Assembly: GCF_014841125.1 (NCBI RefSeq)
Contig: NZ_JACYTQ010000002.1
Location: 124,001 to 188,000, forward strand
From: Echinicola arenosa
Lineage (GTDB): Bacteria; Bacteroidota; Bacteroidia; Cytophagales; Cyclobacteriaceae
DNA length: 64,000 nucleotides
Direction of reading: 5' to 3'
The notes below the pieces were generated by a model, which saw only the letters and a program-made list of their open reading frames with translations, made no database searches and was not told where the DNA came from. Position 1 is the first letter of the stretch; every line of letters begins with the position of its first letter. Of this stretch, positions 9,094 through 18,876 are shown in pieces. A program made the translations under genes and the position numbers.

Positions 9094-11394
9094 ATGAGAA
9101 GATATTTAATCGTACTGACTTGTTTAATTTATGCAGGAATGCTGAGTATAGCATCTTGTGATCATCAAGAAGAAAAAGTGGACTTTAATGCTGAAGTCCG
9201 CCCTATCCTAAACAGCAAGTGTATTACTTGCCATGGAGGGGTAAAACAATCTGGTGACTTTAGTTTGCTTTTTGAATCTGAAGCTTTGGCAGCCACTAAA
9301 TCCGGACATCCTGCCATCATTCCAGGTGATGCAGAAGGAAGTGAGATGATCAAAAGGATTTTGGAGGATGACCCAGAGCAGCGGATGCCTCCAGAAGGTC
9401 CAGCACTTAGCAAAGATGAAGTCAATATTCTAAAAAAATGGATCAACCAAGGCGCGAAATGGGAAGACCATTGGTCATTTGTCGCACCAGAAAAACCTGA
9501 ATTGCCTAAGGCTGACCTACAAGAATGGGAAGAAAATCCAATTGATCACTTTGTATTGGAAAAAATGGAAGAGAAAGGGCTTTCTCCTTCTCCACAGGCT
9601 GATGCCAACACTTTGGCAAGAAGACTGTCCCTTGACATTATTGGGCTTCCGCCTACTCCAGAGATGGTCCAAAAACTAAATAATGACCCTTCACTGGAGA
9701 ATTATGAAAGTCTAGTGGATGAACTTTTGGATGCCCCACAATTTGGAGAAAAATGGGCTTCCATGTGGTTGGATTTGGCCCGATATGCTGACTCCAAGGG
9801 CTATGAAAAAGATATGCATCGAGATATGTGGAAATACAGGGACTGGGTCATTAAAGCCTTTAATCAAGATATGCCTTTTGATCAGTTTACCATAGAGCAG
9901 TTGGCCGGAGACTTATTGCCCAGCCCAAGCAAAGACCAATTGATCGCCACAGGTTTCCACAGAAACACCATGACCAATGATGAAGGAGGTACTGATGATG
10001 AAGAGTTTCGTGTTGCTGCAGTTTTGGACAGGGTAAACACTACCTGGGAAGTTTGGCAAGGTATCACCTTTGCCTGTGTCCAATGCCATAGTCACCCCTA
10101 CGACCCCATAAAACATGATGAATACTATGAGTTTTATGCCTTTTTCAATAACACCGCCGATGAAGACAGTTATCCCGTTGAAAAACCTGTCATACCAGTA
10201 TATACCGAGGTGGATAACCAAAAAAGGGAAAAGCTTCTCAACTGGATAGACTCAGTCAAATCCCACAAAGTGAATTACCAGTTCGCCTCTACAATCAAAG
10301 AAAAAGAAGCAGAACTCAATGAAATCAAGCAATACACCTTACCGATTATGCAGGAACTTCCCGAGGAAGAAAGAAGGAAAACTTTTGTTTTTGAAAGAGG
10401 AAACTGGACTACCCATGGGAAGGAAGTGACTCCAGGTGTGCCTGGCTCCATGCCCAATTTGGAATCCAATACCAAACCTGACAGGCTTGCCATGGCCAAA
10501 TGGCTGGTGAGTGAAGAAAACCCATTAACTGCTAGGGTGACGGTCAACAGGATCTGGGGACAGTTATTTGGAAAAGGCATCGTGGAAACCCAAGAAGATT
10601 TCGGTTCTCAGGGAATTGAGCCTACCCATCCCGAGTTATTGGACTGGTTGGCCATCGAATGGATGCAAAAAGACCAATGGCACCTGAAGGCATTGATCAA
10701 AAGAATCGTGATGTCAGCCACCTATAGACAATCCTCAGAGGTAAGCCCGAAAACCCTTAAAATGGACGCTGCCAATGACTATTTATCCAGGGCACCAAGG
10801 GTGAGGCTATCTGCTGAGCAAGTCAGGGATCAGGCCTTGGCGGTCAGTGGCTTGTTGAGTGATAAAATGTACGGGCCCTCCGTGATGCCATACCAGCCAG
10901 AAGGTATCTGGCAAGCCGTATACAATGGTAGTTCATGGGAAAAAAGCAAAGGAGAAGACCAATACAGAAGAGCCGTCTACACCTACCTGAGAAGGACCAG
11001 TCCATATCCATCTATGACGGCTTTTGATGGGCCTAGCCGAGAGTTTTGTGTCAATCGAAGAATCGACACCAATACACCCCTACAAGCCTTGGTTACCCTA
11101 AATGATGCTGTATTTGTAGAAGCAGCACAAGAGGTTGCCAAGAAGATGTATAAAGCTGCAGACCAGACCAAAGATCAAATTATCTATGGTTACGAACTCG
11201 CACTTTTCCAATCTCCATCAGAAGAAGACATGAAGATCTTGATGGAACTTTATACCAATGCCCATTCTCATTTTGAGACTACTGGGGAAGGTCTGGAAAA
11301 CATGGACAATAAAACCACTGACCCTGCATTGAACTCGCTTACCGTGGTGGCCAATGCCATATTGAATTTGGACAAGTTCATCACCAAAAACTAA
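9094..11394 (+). CDS. PSCyt1-DUF1549-DUF1553 c-type cytochrome lipoprotein (copy B)
   Basis: A 766-residue paralogue of the protein at 1754-4078, alignable end to end with most residues identical by eye. The signal peptide ends at a lipobox-like IASC (Cys22). The PSCyt1 heme motif is CITCH (43-47), with MPPEGP about 55 residues later. The second CxxCH (CVQCH, about 328-332) is again present in DUF1549, and the C-terminal DUF1553 carries [20 protein letters not shown]. The clearest divergence is the linker near residues 370-420. The DUF1501 partner starts 20 bases downstream. Both heme motifs are kept, so the copy looks functional. Whether A and B differ in substrate or in partner DUF1501 cannot be told from sequence. 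Confidence 0.9.
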   Translation: MRRYLIVLTCLIYAGMLSIASCDHQEEKVDFNAEVRPILNSKCITCHGGVKQSGDFSLLFESEALAATKSGHPAIIPGDAEGSEMIKRILEDDPEQRMPPEGPALSKDEVNILKKWINQGAKWEDHWSFVAPEKPELPKADLQEWEENPIDHFVLEKMEEKGLSPSPQADANTLARRLSLDIIGLPPTPEMVQKLNNDPSLENYESLVDELLDAPQFGEKWASMWLDLARYADSKGYEKDMHRDMWKYRDWVIKAFNQDMPFDQFTIEQLAGDLLPSPSKDQLIATGFHRNTMTNDEGGTDDEEFRVAAVLDRVNTTWEVWQGITFACVQCHSHPYDPIKHDEYYEFYAFFNNTADEDSYPVEKPVIPVYTEVDNQKREKLLNWIDSVKSHKVNYQFASTIKEKEAELNEIKQYTLPIMQELPEEERRKTFVFERGNWTTHGKEVTPGVPGSMPNLESNTKPDRLAMAKWLVSEENPLTARVTVNRIWGQLFGKGIVETQEDFGSQGIEPTHPELLDWLAIEWMQKDQWHLKALIKRIVMSATYRQSSEVSPKTLKMDAANDYLSRAPRVRLSAEQVRDQALAVSGLLSDKMYGPSVMPYQPEGIWQAVYNGSSWEKSKGEDQYRRAVYTYLRRTSPYPSMTAFDGPSREFCVNRRIDTNTPLQALVTLNDAVFVEAAQEVAKKMYKAADQTKDQIIYGYELALFQSPSEEDMKILMELYTNAHSHFETTGEGLENMDNKTTDPALNSLTVVANAILNLDKFITKN

Positions 11395-11414
11395 ACTCGC
11401 TAACAACTGATATC

Positions 11415-12908
11415 ATGAATATATTTGAGGAAGAACAATATAGACAGGCCGAACTCAATACCCGTCGACAATTCCTAAGGAAATGCATCTCAGGAATGGG
11501 AGGAATTGCTTTAGGTTCCTTAATGGGCAGTGCCCTGACCAGCTGTGGAAGCGACTCCACCAGCTCAGGACTGGTTAGAAGCAGTGATAATCCAATGGGA
11601 GCCCTTCCCTCCCACTTTTTACCCAAAGCCAAAAGGGTTATTTACCTCCATATGGCAGGGGCTCCTTCCCAGTTGGAATTATTTGACTACAAGCCTGAAC
11701 TTCAAAAACTGGACGGGCTGGATTGTCCTCCATCTCTTTTGGAAGGAAAAAGATTTGCCTTTATCAAAGGCACTCCTAAGATGCTCGGCCCTCAATTTAA
11801 CTTTGCCCAGCACGGCCAATCAGGGGCTTGGATGTCTGACCGCCTTCCCCATCTTTCAGGCTGTGTGGACGACATGACCTTCCTCAAGGCCATGCACACC
11901 AATGAATTCAACCATGCTCCTGCCCAGCTGCTGCTCCAAACCGGCAGTGCCCGATTGGGTAAGCCCAGCATGGGGTCTTGGGTCACTTATGGGCTAGGTT
12001 CTGAAAACCAAAACCTTCCTGGGTTCATGGTCTTGGTATCCGGAGGGAAAACCCCTAGTGCCGGTAAAAGTATCTGGGGCAGTGGATTCTTACCTACCGT
12101 CTATCAAGGGGTACAATGCCGCTCCAAAGGTGATCCTGTACTTTATCTTTCTGATCCAAAAGGGATGAGCAAGGCTTTGCGAGAGCAGTCCATCCAGGCC
12201 ATCAACAAGCTCAACCAAAAGCAATTTGAGGAGATCGGAGATCCTGAAATCATGACCCGTATTTCGCAGTATGAAATGGCCTTTAAGATGCAAACTTCTG
12301 TACCAGAAACCATGGATATCAAGGACGAACCAGAATACATCCATAAAATGTACGGTACCCAACCTGGCCAATCCTCCTTTGCCAACAATTGTCTTTTGGC
12401 TAGGAGGCTCGCAGAAAAAGGGGTCCGCTTTATCCAGCTTTACCACTGGGGATGGGATGCCCACGGAGCTGCTAAGAGTGAAGCGATCAACCATGGTTTC
12501 AAAGAGCGTTGCCATGAGGTAGATCAACCCATTGCAGCCCTACTGAAAGACCTCAAACAAAGAGGCCTTTTAGATGACACCTTGGTGGTATGGGGTGGCG
12601 AATTTGGCAGAACACCGATGAGAGAAAACCGAGGTGGTAAAGAAATGAAATTTGTAGGTCGTGACCATCACTTGGAAGCTTTCACTACTTGGATGGCCGG
12701 TGGCGGTATCAAACCAGGCATGACCTATGGTGAAACTGATGAAATTGGCTATTATGGTATCAAAGACCGTGTACATGTCCACGACCTTCAAGCAACCATC
12801 CTGCATCAGTTGGGACTGAACCATGAAAAGCTCACCTACCATTTCCAAGGTCGGGACTTTAGGCTGACCGATGTACATGGGGAAGTGGTGAAAAAAATCA
12901 TTGCCTAA
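11415..12908 (+). CDS. DUF1501 protein, Tat lipoprotein (copy B)
   Basis: A 497-residue paralogue of the protein at 4103, with NTRRQFLRK (residues 15-23) and an LTSC lipobox (Cys44). The family segments [38 protein letters not shown] and [17 protein letters not shown] are intact. It is translated 20 bases downstream of its cytochrome partner, and the DUF2231-cytochrome gene follows after 59 bases. Module B therefore has four genes in a row (cytochrome, DUF1501, DUF2231-cyt-LRR, NHL), while module A has three in a different order (NHL, cytochrome, DUF1501). Confidence 0.9.
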   Translation: MNIFEEEQYRQAELNTRRQFLRKCISGMGGIALGSLMGSALTSCGSDSTSSGLVRSSDNPMGALPSHFLPKAKRVIYLHMAGAPSQLELFDYKPELQKLDGLDCPPSLLEGKRFAFIKGTPKMLGPQFNFAQHGQSGAWMSDRLPHLSGCVDDMTFLKAMHTNEFNHAPAQLLLQTGSARLGKPSMGSWVTYGLGSENQNLPGFMVLVSGGKTPSAGKSIWGSGFLPTVYQGVQCRSKGDPVLYLSDPKGMSKALREQSIQAINKLNQKQFEEIGDPEIMTRISQYEMAFKMQTSVPETMDIKDEPEYIHKMYGTQPGQSSFANNCLLARRLAEKGVRFIQLYHWGWDAHGAAKSEAINHGFKERCHEVDQPIAALLKDLKQRGLLDDTLVVWGGEFGRTPMRENRGGKEMKFVGRDHHLEAFTTWMAGGGIKPGMTYGETDEIGYYGIKDRVHVHDLQATILHQLGLNHEKLTYHFQGRDFRLTDVHGEVVKKIIA

Positions 12909-12967
12909 TTGAACTATAATGACCTTGAATAGTATCTTCATCGACTGATAACAATATTCCCATAAGC

Positions 12968-14488
12968 ATGAGAAAGACCGTTTACCTATTATTGATTTTT
13001 CAACTGATTACCATTCCTATTTTATATGCACAAGGTGTGGGTGCTGCTGCAGAAGAAACTTCAGACCTATGGTTGTTTATCGGCCGCTTCCACCCTTTGA
13101 TCGTACATTTGCCAATTGGTTTTATCATGCTTGCTTTCCTGATGGAAGTCATGGCGAGGTGGCCCAAATTCAAACATTTGGAACAAAGTGTTTCCTTTGT
13201 CCTGACCTTGGGTATATTGAGTTCGGTCGGTGCCGCGGTCTTTGGCTATCTGCTTTCCCTCAGTGGGGAATACCAAGGCAGCACCTTGGATTGGCACCTA
13301 TGGCTGGGCTTGTCCACCTTGGGTTTTGCTATTATTGCCTTGGTGTTAAAAGTAAAGCAGGCCAATACTGCCTACTTCACCTTTCTATCGGCCAGTGTCA
13401 TTTGCCTGACCTTGACAGGTCACCTTGGCGGTAACCTCACCCATGGTTCGGATTATTTGGTACGCTACATGCCCAACAGCCTTAGGGCCATGACGGGTAT
13501 GCCACCCAAGCCAGAGAGCAAGCGCAAACCCATTACCAATCTGGAAGAAGCCATTGTCTTTGATGACCTGATCAAGCCCATCACGGACAACAGCTGCGAA
13601 AGCTGCCACAATGCCGAAAAGACAAAGGGAAACCTTAGGCTGGATACCAAAGAAGGATTCCTTAAAGGGGGTGAAAATGGCCCATCACTGGTGCCCGGAC
13701 AAGCAGCCCACAGTGAGCTGATCAAAAGGGTTAAACTCCCCAAAGACCATGAGGATGTGATGCCTCCTGAAGGTAAAAAGCCCTTGACCAAAGAGGAAAT
13801 TGCCCTGCTGGAATGGTGGATCAATAATGATGCTTCCTTTGACAAAAAAATCGCCGAAGTGGAAGTCCCTGATGATATCAAGGAAATCCTTGATGCCTTG
13901 GTTAATCCACAGCAATCCAGCTTGAGCCCTCTTTATGCCATGGAGATCAAGCCTGCTTCTAAAGATGAGGTAGAAACACTAAAAGATATGGGTTTTTCCG
14001 TTTCTCCTATTTCTGCCGAAAGCCCATTTATCCAAGTGAGTTATTTGATTTCAGGACAACCTCTGAACGAAGAAAGCATAAAGGCCCTAAAAAAGGTGGC
14101 CAAGCAAACCACTTGGCTTAATCTGGGCAAGGCAGCCTTGGCAGATGGGCAGAAATTCACCTTCCTGAAAGACTTCAACCACTTGACCCAGTTGCATTTG
14201 GAAAAAACTGCCATCACGGATGAAGAAGTAAAGAACCTGGTCCAAATGGAATTTCTGGAATACCTGAACCTGTACAACACCGCCATTACGGACAAAAGTG
14301 TGGAACCTCTCACCGCTCTGAAAAGGTTAAGAAAGATCTACCTTTGGGAGACCCAAGTGAGTGAAGATGGAAAATCTTCCCTGCAAAAGGCCATCCCTGA
14401 GTTGGCCATTATCGCTGATGGACTTCCCCAAAACTTTGATGTCCCTTTGGACTCCCTCAATGACAGTACCGTCATTGCCGCCAAATAA
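12968..14488 (+). CDS. DUF2231 membrane domain - cytochrome c (PSCyt1-like) - leucine-rich repeat fusion
   Basis: A 506-residue protein. A signal peptide (about 1-22) is followed by a DUF2231-type membrane domain with about four TM helices (residues 40-155; FHPLIVHLPIGFIML is the diagnostic segment). A cytochrome c domain of PSCyt1 type follows, with CESCH at 210-214 and VMPPEGKKPLT about 50 residues later. The C-terminal part (about 375-480) has leucine-rich repeats (LTQLHLEKTAITDEEV, LEYLNLYNTAITDKSV). The layout suggests a membrane-anchored heme protein whose LRR tail binds a partner. It could pass electrons between the module's soluble cytochrome and the membrane; this is inference. The gene is part of module B and has no counterpart in module A. 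Confidence 0.85.
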   Translation: MRKTVYLLLIFQLITIPILYAQGVGAAAEETSDLWLFIGRFHPLIVHLPIGFIMLAFLMEVMARWPKFKHLEQSVSFVLTLGILSSVGAAVFGYLLSLSGEYQGSTLDWHLWLGLSTLGFAIIALVLKVKQANTAYFTFLSASVICLTLTGHLGGNLTHGSDYLVRYMPNSLRAMTGMPPKPESKRKPITNLEEAIVFDDLIKPITDNSCESCHNAEKTKGNLRLDTKEGFLKGGENGPSLVPGQAAHSELIKRVKLPKDHEDVMPPEGKKPLTKEEIALLEWWINNDASFDKKIAEVEVPDDIKEILDALVNPQQSSLSPLYAMEIKPASKDEVETLKDMGFSVSPISAESPFIQVSYLISGQPLNEESIKALKKVAKQTTWLNLGKAALADGQKFTFLKDFNHLTQLHLEKTAITDEEVKNLVQMEFLEYLNLYNTAITDKSVEPLTALKRLRKIYLWETQVSEDGKSSLQKAIPELAIIADGLPQNFDVPLDSLNDSTVIAAK

Positions 14489-14531
14489 TTGAATACTTTG
14501 AATAGCGCTAATAGCCATTGATTACCAAAAC

Positions 14532-15584
14532 ATGAAGAAGAAAAACCAAGTTGACCGAAGGAATTTTATAAAATCCAGCTCTGCCCTAGTAACCTCCAGC
14601 TTTTTACTGCCCAATATCAATTTTGGAATGAGCAAAAACCCAGAAGATGAAATCATCGGGCATGGTGACTTCAAATACAAAGTCAACAAAAACTGGGGCA
14701 CACAAGACCCCGCCAAGTACCCTGTAAAAGACTGTCATGAGATGGTACAGGACAAGCAGGGCCGATTGATCCTGCTTACCAATGAAACCAAAAACAATGT
14801 CATCTTCTATGACCGCTCCGGTAAAATCCTCAAAACCTGGGGCAATGACTTCCCGGGTGCCCATGGCCTGACCTTGCATGAAGAAGGTGGAGAGGAATTC
14901 CTTTATATCACCGATCATGACCGTCATCAAGTTTTTAAGACGACCTTGGACGGTAGGATCCTTTTGGTATTGGACTACCCCAAAGAGACAGGCATGTATG
15001 AAGGGCCCAGCCAATACAAACCTACCGAAACCGCTATCGGCCCCAATGGCGATATCTATGTCGCAGATGGTTATGGCAAAAGCTACGTCATCCAATACTC
15101 CCCCAAAGGAGAATATATCCGTCACTTTGCCGGACAAGGCAATGGAGAGGCGCAGGTCAAGCAAGCCCATGGCGTATGTTTGGATACCCGAAAAGGAACA
15201 CCTGAGCTTTTGGTCACTTCCCGTGCAGCCCAGGAATTTAAGCGCTTCAACCTGAATGGTGAACATTTGGAAACCATCACCACACCCGGTGCCTGGATCT
15301 GTCGTCCGGTGATCAAAGGAGACAACCTTTACTTTGCCGTGATTGTCTCCAAAAGCTGGGAGAATTACGATGGCTTTGTGATGGTCTTGGACAAAGACAA
15401 TAAAGTGGTGTCTTCACCAGGTGGTACCAAGCCTACCTATGTAGATGGCAAGCTTCAAGTCAGCGAACATGTAGGCCAGACCTTTATGAATCCCCATGAT
15501 GTTTGCATTGACCAAGATGAAAATATCTATGTCCCCCAGTGGGCCTCCGAAAAAACTTACCCGATCCTATTGGAAAGGGTTTAA
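14532..15584 (+). CDS. Tat-exported NHL-repeat beta-propeller protein (copy B)
   Basis: A 350-residue paralogue of the protein at 668-1723, highly similar throughout. The Tat motif DRRNFIKSSS (about residues 7-16) is followed by the same propeller, with FPGAHGLTLHEEGGEEF, YITDHDRHQVFKTTLDG and FMNPHDVCID. It begins 43 bases after the DUF2231-cytochrome gene, and a strong intrinsic terminator follows at 15608, so it closes the module B transcript. In module A the NHL gene is first; here it is last, so the two modules are not a simple tandem duplication. Confidence 0.85.
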   Translation: MKKKNQVDRRNFIKSSSALVTSSFLLPNINFGMSKNPEDEIIGHGDFKYKVNKNWGTQDPAKYPVKDCHEMVQDKQGRLILLTNETKNNVIFYDRSGKILKTWGNDFPGAHGLTLHEEGGEEFLYITDHDRHQVFKTTLDGRILLVLDYPKETGMYEGPSQYKPTETAIGPNGDIYVADGYGKSYVIQYSPKGEYIRHFAGQGNGEAQVKQAHGVCLDTRKGTPELLVTSRAAQEFKRFNLNGEHLETITTPGAWICRPVIKGDNLYFAVIVSKSWENYDGFVMVLDKDNKVVSSPGGTKPTYVDGKLQVSEHVGQTFMNPHDVCIDQDENIYVPQWASEKTYPILLERV

Positions 15585-15607
15585 ACCATTACTTATTAAA
15601 ATAAGTT

Positions 15608-15635
15608 GGTCCTCGCTTGCAGCGAGGACCTTTTT
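15608..15635 (+). terminator. Intrinsic terminator after the second NHL gene
   Basis: A 10-bp perfect stem (GGTCCTCGCT / AGCGAGGACC) with a 3-base TGC loop, followed directly by five T residues. It ends the + strand transcript of the cytochrome/DUF1501 locus. Confidence 0.9.
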
Positions 15636-15673
15636 ATCATTGCGTTTGCAAAATCGGGTGAGAAAAAACCGGT

Positions 15674-16708
15674 TTAGCTTGGAGATACTGCATAGAGGAT
15701 CAAGGGAGCTTCTTTTCCTTTGAGAGGAATACTTCCCATCTGCTCAAAGTGGAAAGTATTAGTTTCCAAGTCTTGCTTTAGCAGGCTTGAAATCAACAGT
15801 TCTTGTCCTAGGACATTGCATTGGCCTTGGATACGGGCGGCGGTGTTGATGGTATCACCGTGAAAGGCAATTTCTTTTTTAAATTTCCCTACCTCGGTCA
15901 TTGTCACCACACCCGCATGAAGACCTGCTTTGAAATGGGGCAGGCAACCGTACTGTCGATGATAATAATCCTGCTTGGTCGCCAGTTGCTGCTTAAAGTT
16001 AAAAAAGGCTTTCAGGCAATTTTGGTATTTAAGCCCATCCTCTAGCTTCCAGAAGAGGATTGCTTCATCACCCACATATTGATAGATCTCCGCATCATTT
16101 TCAGCCACAATGCCCAGGTCATTGAAACAGTCCTGAATTAATTTGCTGTATTGAATATGCCCTAGCCTTTCGGCATGTGTGGTGGACGATTGAAGGTCCA
16201 AAAACATAAAGATCCGTTCTACTTCCCTTGGGGTATAGAATTTTCCCCGAAATAGTTGCCACAGGTTATCCCCTCCAAAATAAAGCTGGACTTGTCGAAG
16301 GGCAAACATCAGCCCATCGACCACCACAATATAAAAGTAGATGGCAAAGCTTCCCGGTTCGAAAGCAAATTCCAAATAGCTGATTTCCTCACCAAAAATC
16401 CAATAGGCCAAGGAAACCATAGCCCAAAGAAATAAGATGACATAACCGAGCCTTGCTGCCAAAAGGCCCTGCAGGGACATTTTCATATAGCCATGCTTTT
16501 CGGTTAAAATCTGGGCAAAACCTGAAAGAGCTCCAAAGATCATCCCACCGATCAAGGACACCCAAATGGCTTTGCCCAACTCAAATTTTACCGAGCCCAA
16601 CTCCTCCGTACCTTCTCCCCGCACAATACTCAAAAAAATAAAGGCCAGACACCACCCCAATATATACTGTCTTTTAATGGCCCACTTTCGTTTGTTTCGA
16701 AATTTCAT
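15674..16708 (-). CDS. Membrane-bound class III adenylate/guanylate cyclase
   Basis: A 344-residue protein. The N-terminal half has about four TM helices (residues 17-30, 48-68, 85-105, 118-138). The C-terminal half is a class III nucleotidyl cyclase domain (about 162-344). Metal-binding aspartates are visible in FMFLDLQSST (Asp171) and YVGDEAILFW (Asp214), and the GDTINTAARIQGQC segment is intact. It should make cAMP or cGMP in the cytoplasm; the substrate cannot be fixed by eye. It converges with the NHL gene upstream and stands alone on its strand. The N-terminal membrane domain resembles those of small Bacteroidota cyclases of unknown signal. Confidence 0.85.
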   Translation of the reverse strand: MKFRNKRKWAIKRQYILGWCLAFIFLSIVRGEGTEELGSVKFELGKAIWVSLIGGMIFGALSGFAQILTEKHGYMKMSLQGLLAARLGYVILFLWAMVSLAYWIFGEEISYLEFAFEPGSFAIYFYIVVVDGLMFALRQVQLYFGGDNLWQLFRGKFYTPREVERIFMFLDLQSSTTHAERLGHIQYSKLIQDCFNDLGIVAENDAEIYQYVGDEAILFWKLEDGLKYQNCLKAFFNFKQQLATKQDYYHRQYGCLPHFKAGLHAGVVTMTEVGKFKKEIAFHGDTINTAARIQGQCNVLGQELLISSLLKQDLETNTFHFEQMGSIPLKGKEAPLILYAVSPS

Positions 16709-16951
16709 TTATTGTTTTTTTGGGTGGAGGAGAATGAAATGGGTTTTTAGTTGAATTTACTTTTAAAACTTTTCACCCCAAACCAGTGACCGTTCTTAAA
16801 AAGGTTTTTTAAATCAGTACATCTGAAAAGCTTCCCCCAGCAGGACACATTAATAATATAAGGATTTAAGCATCCGAGTTGCCAACTTGGGTAAACGAGA
16901 ATGTGCTAGAGATAAGAATCATGGGGAATAATTCTAAATTTTAAACCTTGA

Positions 16952-17524
16952 TCAAATGGACTTCTCATATGCCTCCTTGATCCAGCCCTTCAGTTCTGCA
17001 TCTACCTCCGCCACCTCTAATAGCTGCACACGATGGGTGCACATGGTCCCAAAAGGGCCCGAATCGCCCAACCTCTCGGTGGTGGGCTGATCTTTTAACT
17101 TAAAGCCCAAATCAATTCTGGTTTTGGTAGCAGGCTTGATCAAGATAAATTGTCTTTTTCGAATGATGCTGACACTTCCCTTTTTGGGCGTGATGGTGAC
17201 ATCTTCTCCCAAGGTTTTGACATATTTGATTAGGGCCTGATAAATCGGCAACAATTCCTCTTTGCCTTTGTATTGGGCGGTAACCAAATCGTCTTCGGAT
17301 GCCGCTTCATCTTTTGACAGCGTCACGATAGTATTGGCAAAACCATGTGTCACCTGATGTTCCTTCTTTAAGTATTGGACTGCTTCCGAATGTTTGGAAA
17401 AGGATTTGTCTTTCAAAATCTCCAACCATTCAGTCAGGGATTTGCCTGTTTTTTCAGGCATATTATCGATCATTGTTTGCAGGGCTTTTTCCATTACAGG
17501 TGTTTTTGTGCTACCAAAAGTCAT
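16952..17524 (-). CDS. DUF4287/DUF5655-type protein of unknown function
   Basis: About 190 residues. The N-terminal part (VMEKALQTMIDNMPEKTGKSLTEWLEILKD) resembles DUF4287, and the C-terminal part (about 95-190; YQALIKYVKTLGEDVTITPKKGSVSIIRKRQFILIKP) resembles DUF5655, a predicted transport- or nuclease-related fold without a proven role. I chose the ATG at 17524 because MTFGSTKTP begins the conserved part; an in-frame start 13 codons upstream (17563) is also possible. It is a single gene with no visible partner. Family assignment is moderate and function is unknown. Confidence 0.65.
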   Translation of the reverse strand: MTFGSTKTPVMEKALQTMIDNMPEKTGKSLTEWLEILKDKSFSKHSEAVQYLKKEHQVTHGFANTIVTLSKDEAASEDDLVTAQYKGKEELLPIYQALIKYVKTLGEDVTITPKKGSVSIIRKRQFILIKPATKTRIDLGFKLKDQPTTERLGDSGPFGTMCTHRVQLLEVAEVDAELKGWIKEAYEKSI

Positions 17525-17781
17525 TTTAGGTATATTAAAATTAATGATTTCGGTGAAAACCATAGGCTTTTGTGGTGATTAAAAATTTAAAAAAGCATGC
17601 CAATTCTTCTCTTTAAGATTTCAAAACTGGCCCTCATGAGTAAAAAGGATATTCAAATTTGTGTTTTCTTTTCGTTTCTAGAAAAAATACTGATAATCAA
17701 ATAATTAGACTTCTTAAATTGAGGACTTTCTATTGAATCGATATAGTCTTGCCAATCTTGGTAAGAAAAAAACAACTTATA

Positions 17782-17796
17782 GTGTATTTTTTACAC
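17782..17796. promoter_or_regulatory. Putative arabinose-regulon operator GTGTA-TTTTT-TACAC
   Basis: A palindrome with 5-bp arms and a 5-bp AT spacer, followed by CTTAA. It lies 29 bases upstream of the -7 element of the GH43 gene, as expected for an activator site just above the core promoter. The same palindrome lies at 47196-47210 before the SusC operon, with a near-copy at 21449-21463 before araD. Confidence 0.6.
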
Positions 17797-17825
17797 TTAA
17801 AATTTTATTTTCTCATTTCCTGTGC

Positions 17826-17833
17826 TAATTTTG
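17826..17833 (+). promoter_or_regulatory. Bacteroidota -7 promoter element (TAATTTTG)
   Basis: An exact match to the TAnnTTTG consensus of Bacteroidota primary sigma factors, 47 bases before the GH43 start codon. No TTG was seen at the -33 position, which fits a promoter needing an activator at the adjacent palindrome. Confidence 0.55.
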
Positions 17834-17880
17834 GAAAGGTATTCGATTAACAAACCCCTATTTTCAAATAACCCCTAATC

Positions 17881-18864
17881 ATGAAGATTAAACATTTTCT
17901 GCTTACAAGCTTAGCTGTGGCTGGTTTTTCCTTTCAGGCCACCGCCCAAAAAGCCAGTTTTGAAGTTAATCCTCCTCTTCCTGGCAATCCTGTCATCACT
18001 GAAAAATATACCGCTGACCCAGCTGCCATTGTTTATGGGGATACGGTGTTTCTTTATGTCGGCCATGACCAGGCACCACCAAGAAAAAATTTCTATGAAA
18101 TGCATGAGTGGCTGATCTATTCTTCTACGGACATGGTCAACTGGAAAGAGAGAGCCGCTGTAAATGTAAAGGAAACCTTTGACTGGGCAGCGGATGATGC
18201 CTGGGCTGCGGAAGTCATAGAAAAGAATGGGAAATTTTATTGGTATGTGACTGTTTCCCATAAGGAAATTCACGGCAAGGCCATTGGCATTGCAGTAGCG
18301 GACAGCCCAATAGGGCCTTGGAAGGACGCCCTGGGACATGCTCTGATTACGAATGACATGACTACGGACGCCAAAATAAGTTGGGACGACATTGATCCTA
18401 CGGTCTTTATCGATGACGATGGATCCGCCCACTTATTTTGGGGAAACACCATTTGCTATTATGCCAAGCTTAAGGACAATATGCTGGAATTGGACGGTGA
18501 AATCATGCAGGTTCCATTGCCTAATTTTACCGAAGCCCCATGGGTACACAAAAAAGGCGATAACTATTACCTTTCCTATGCCTATCAATTCCCTGAAAAA
18601 ACGGCCTATGCCATGAGCAAGAGTATCAATGGTCCTTGGGAATATAAAGGCATTCTCAATGAGGTAGCAGGCAACAGCAATACCAACCACCAAGCCATCA
18701 TAGAATACAAAGGAAAGGACTACTTCATCTACCATAATGGCAGTATCCCAACAGATGGTGGAAGTTTTAGAAGATCAGTGTGTGTGGATTATCTCTACTA
18801 TAATCCTGACGGCACCCTGAAGCGGGTCGTTATGACCTCTGAGGGAGTGGAGCCTGTAGAATAA
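17881..18864 (+). CDS. Secreted glycoside hydrolase family 43 (arabinosidase/xylosidase type)
   Basis: A 327-residue protein with a Sec signal peptide (residues 1-22, ending ATA-Q). The GH43 five-bladed propeller shows the three expected acidic residues: Asp46 (YTADPAAIVYGD, catalytic base), Asp172 (DDIDPTVFIDDDG, pKa modulator) and Glu218 (NFTEAPWVHKKGDNYY, catalytic acid). The likely activity is exo-acting alpha-L-arabinofuranosidase or beta-xylosidase on side chains; the shared operator with the arabinan operon favours arabinose release. It is monocistronic, with its own promoter and a terminator just downstream. Confidence 0.88.
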   Translation: MKIKHFLLTSLAVAGFSFQATAQKASFEVNPPLPGNPVITEKYTADPAAIVYGDTVFLYVGHDQAPPRKNFYEMHEWLIYSSTDMVNWKERAAVNVKETFDWAADDAWAAEVIEKNGKFYWYVTVSHKEIHGKAIGIAVADSPIGPWKDALGHALITNDMTTDAKISWDDIDPTVFIDDDGSAHLFWGNTICYYAKLKDNMLELDGEIMQVPLPNFTEAPWVHKKGDNYYLSYAYQFPEKTAYAMSKSINGPWEYKGILNEVAGNSNTNHQAIIEYKGKDYFIYHNGSIPTDGGSFRRSVCVDYLYYNPDGTLKRVVMTSEGVEPVE

Positions 18865-18876
18865 TACTATATTAAG

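Larger units (their letters stand above)
17525..17880. other. Intergenic region carrying the GH43 promoter
   Basis: This gap is AT-rich and has no credible gene. It holds the arabinose-type palindrome at 17782-17796 and a -7 element at 17826. Nothing else was recognised in the upstream half. Confidence 0.6.
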
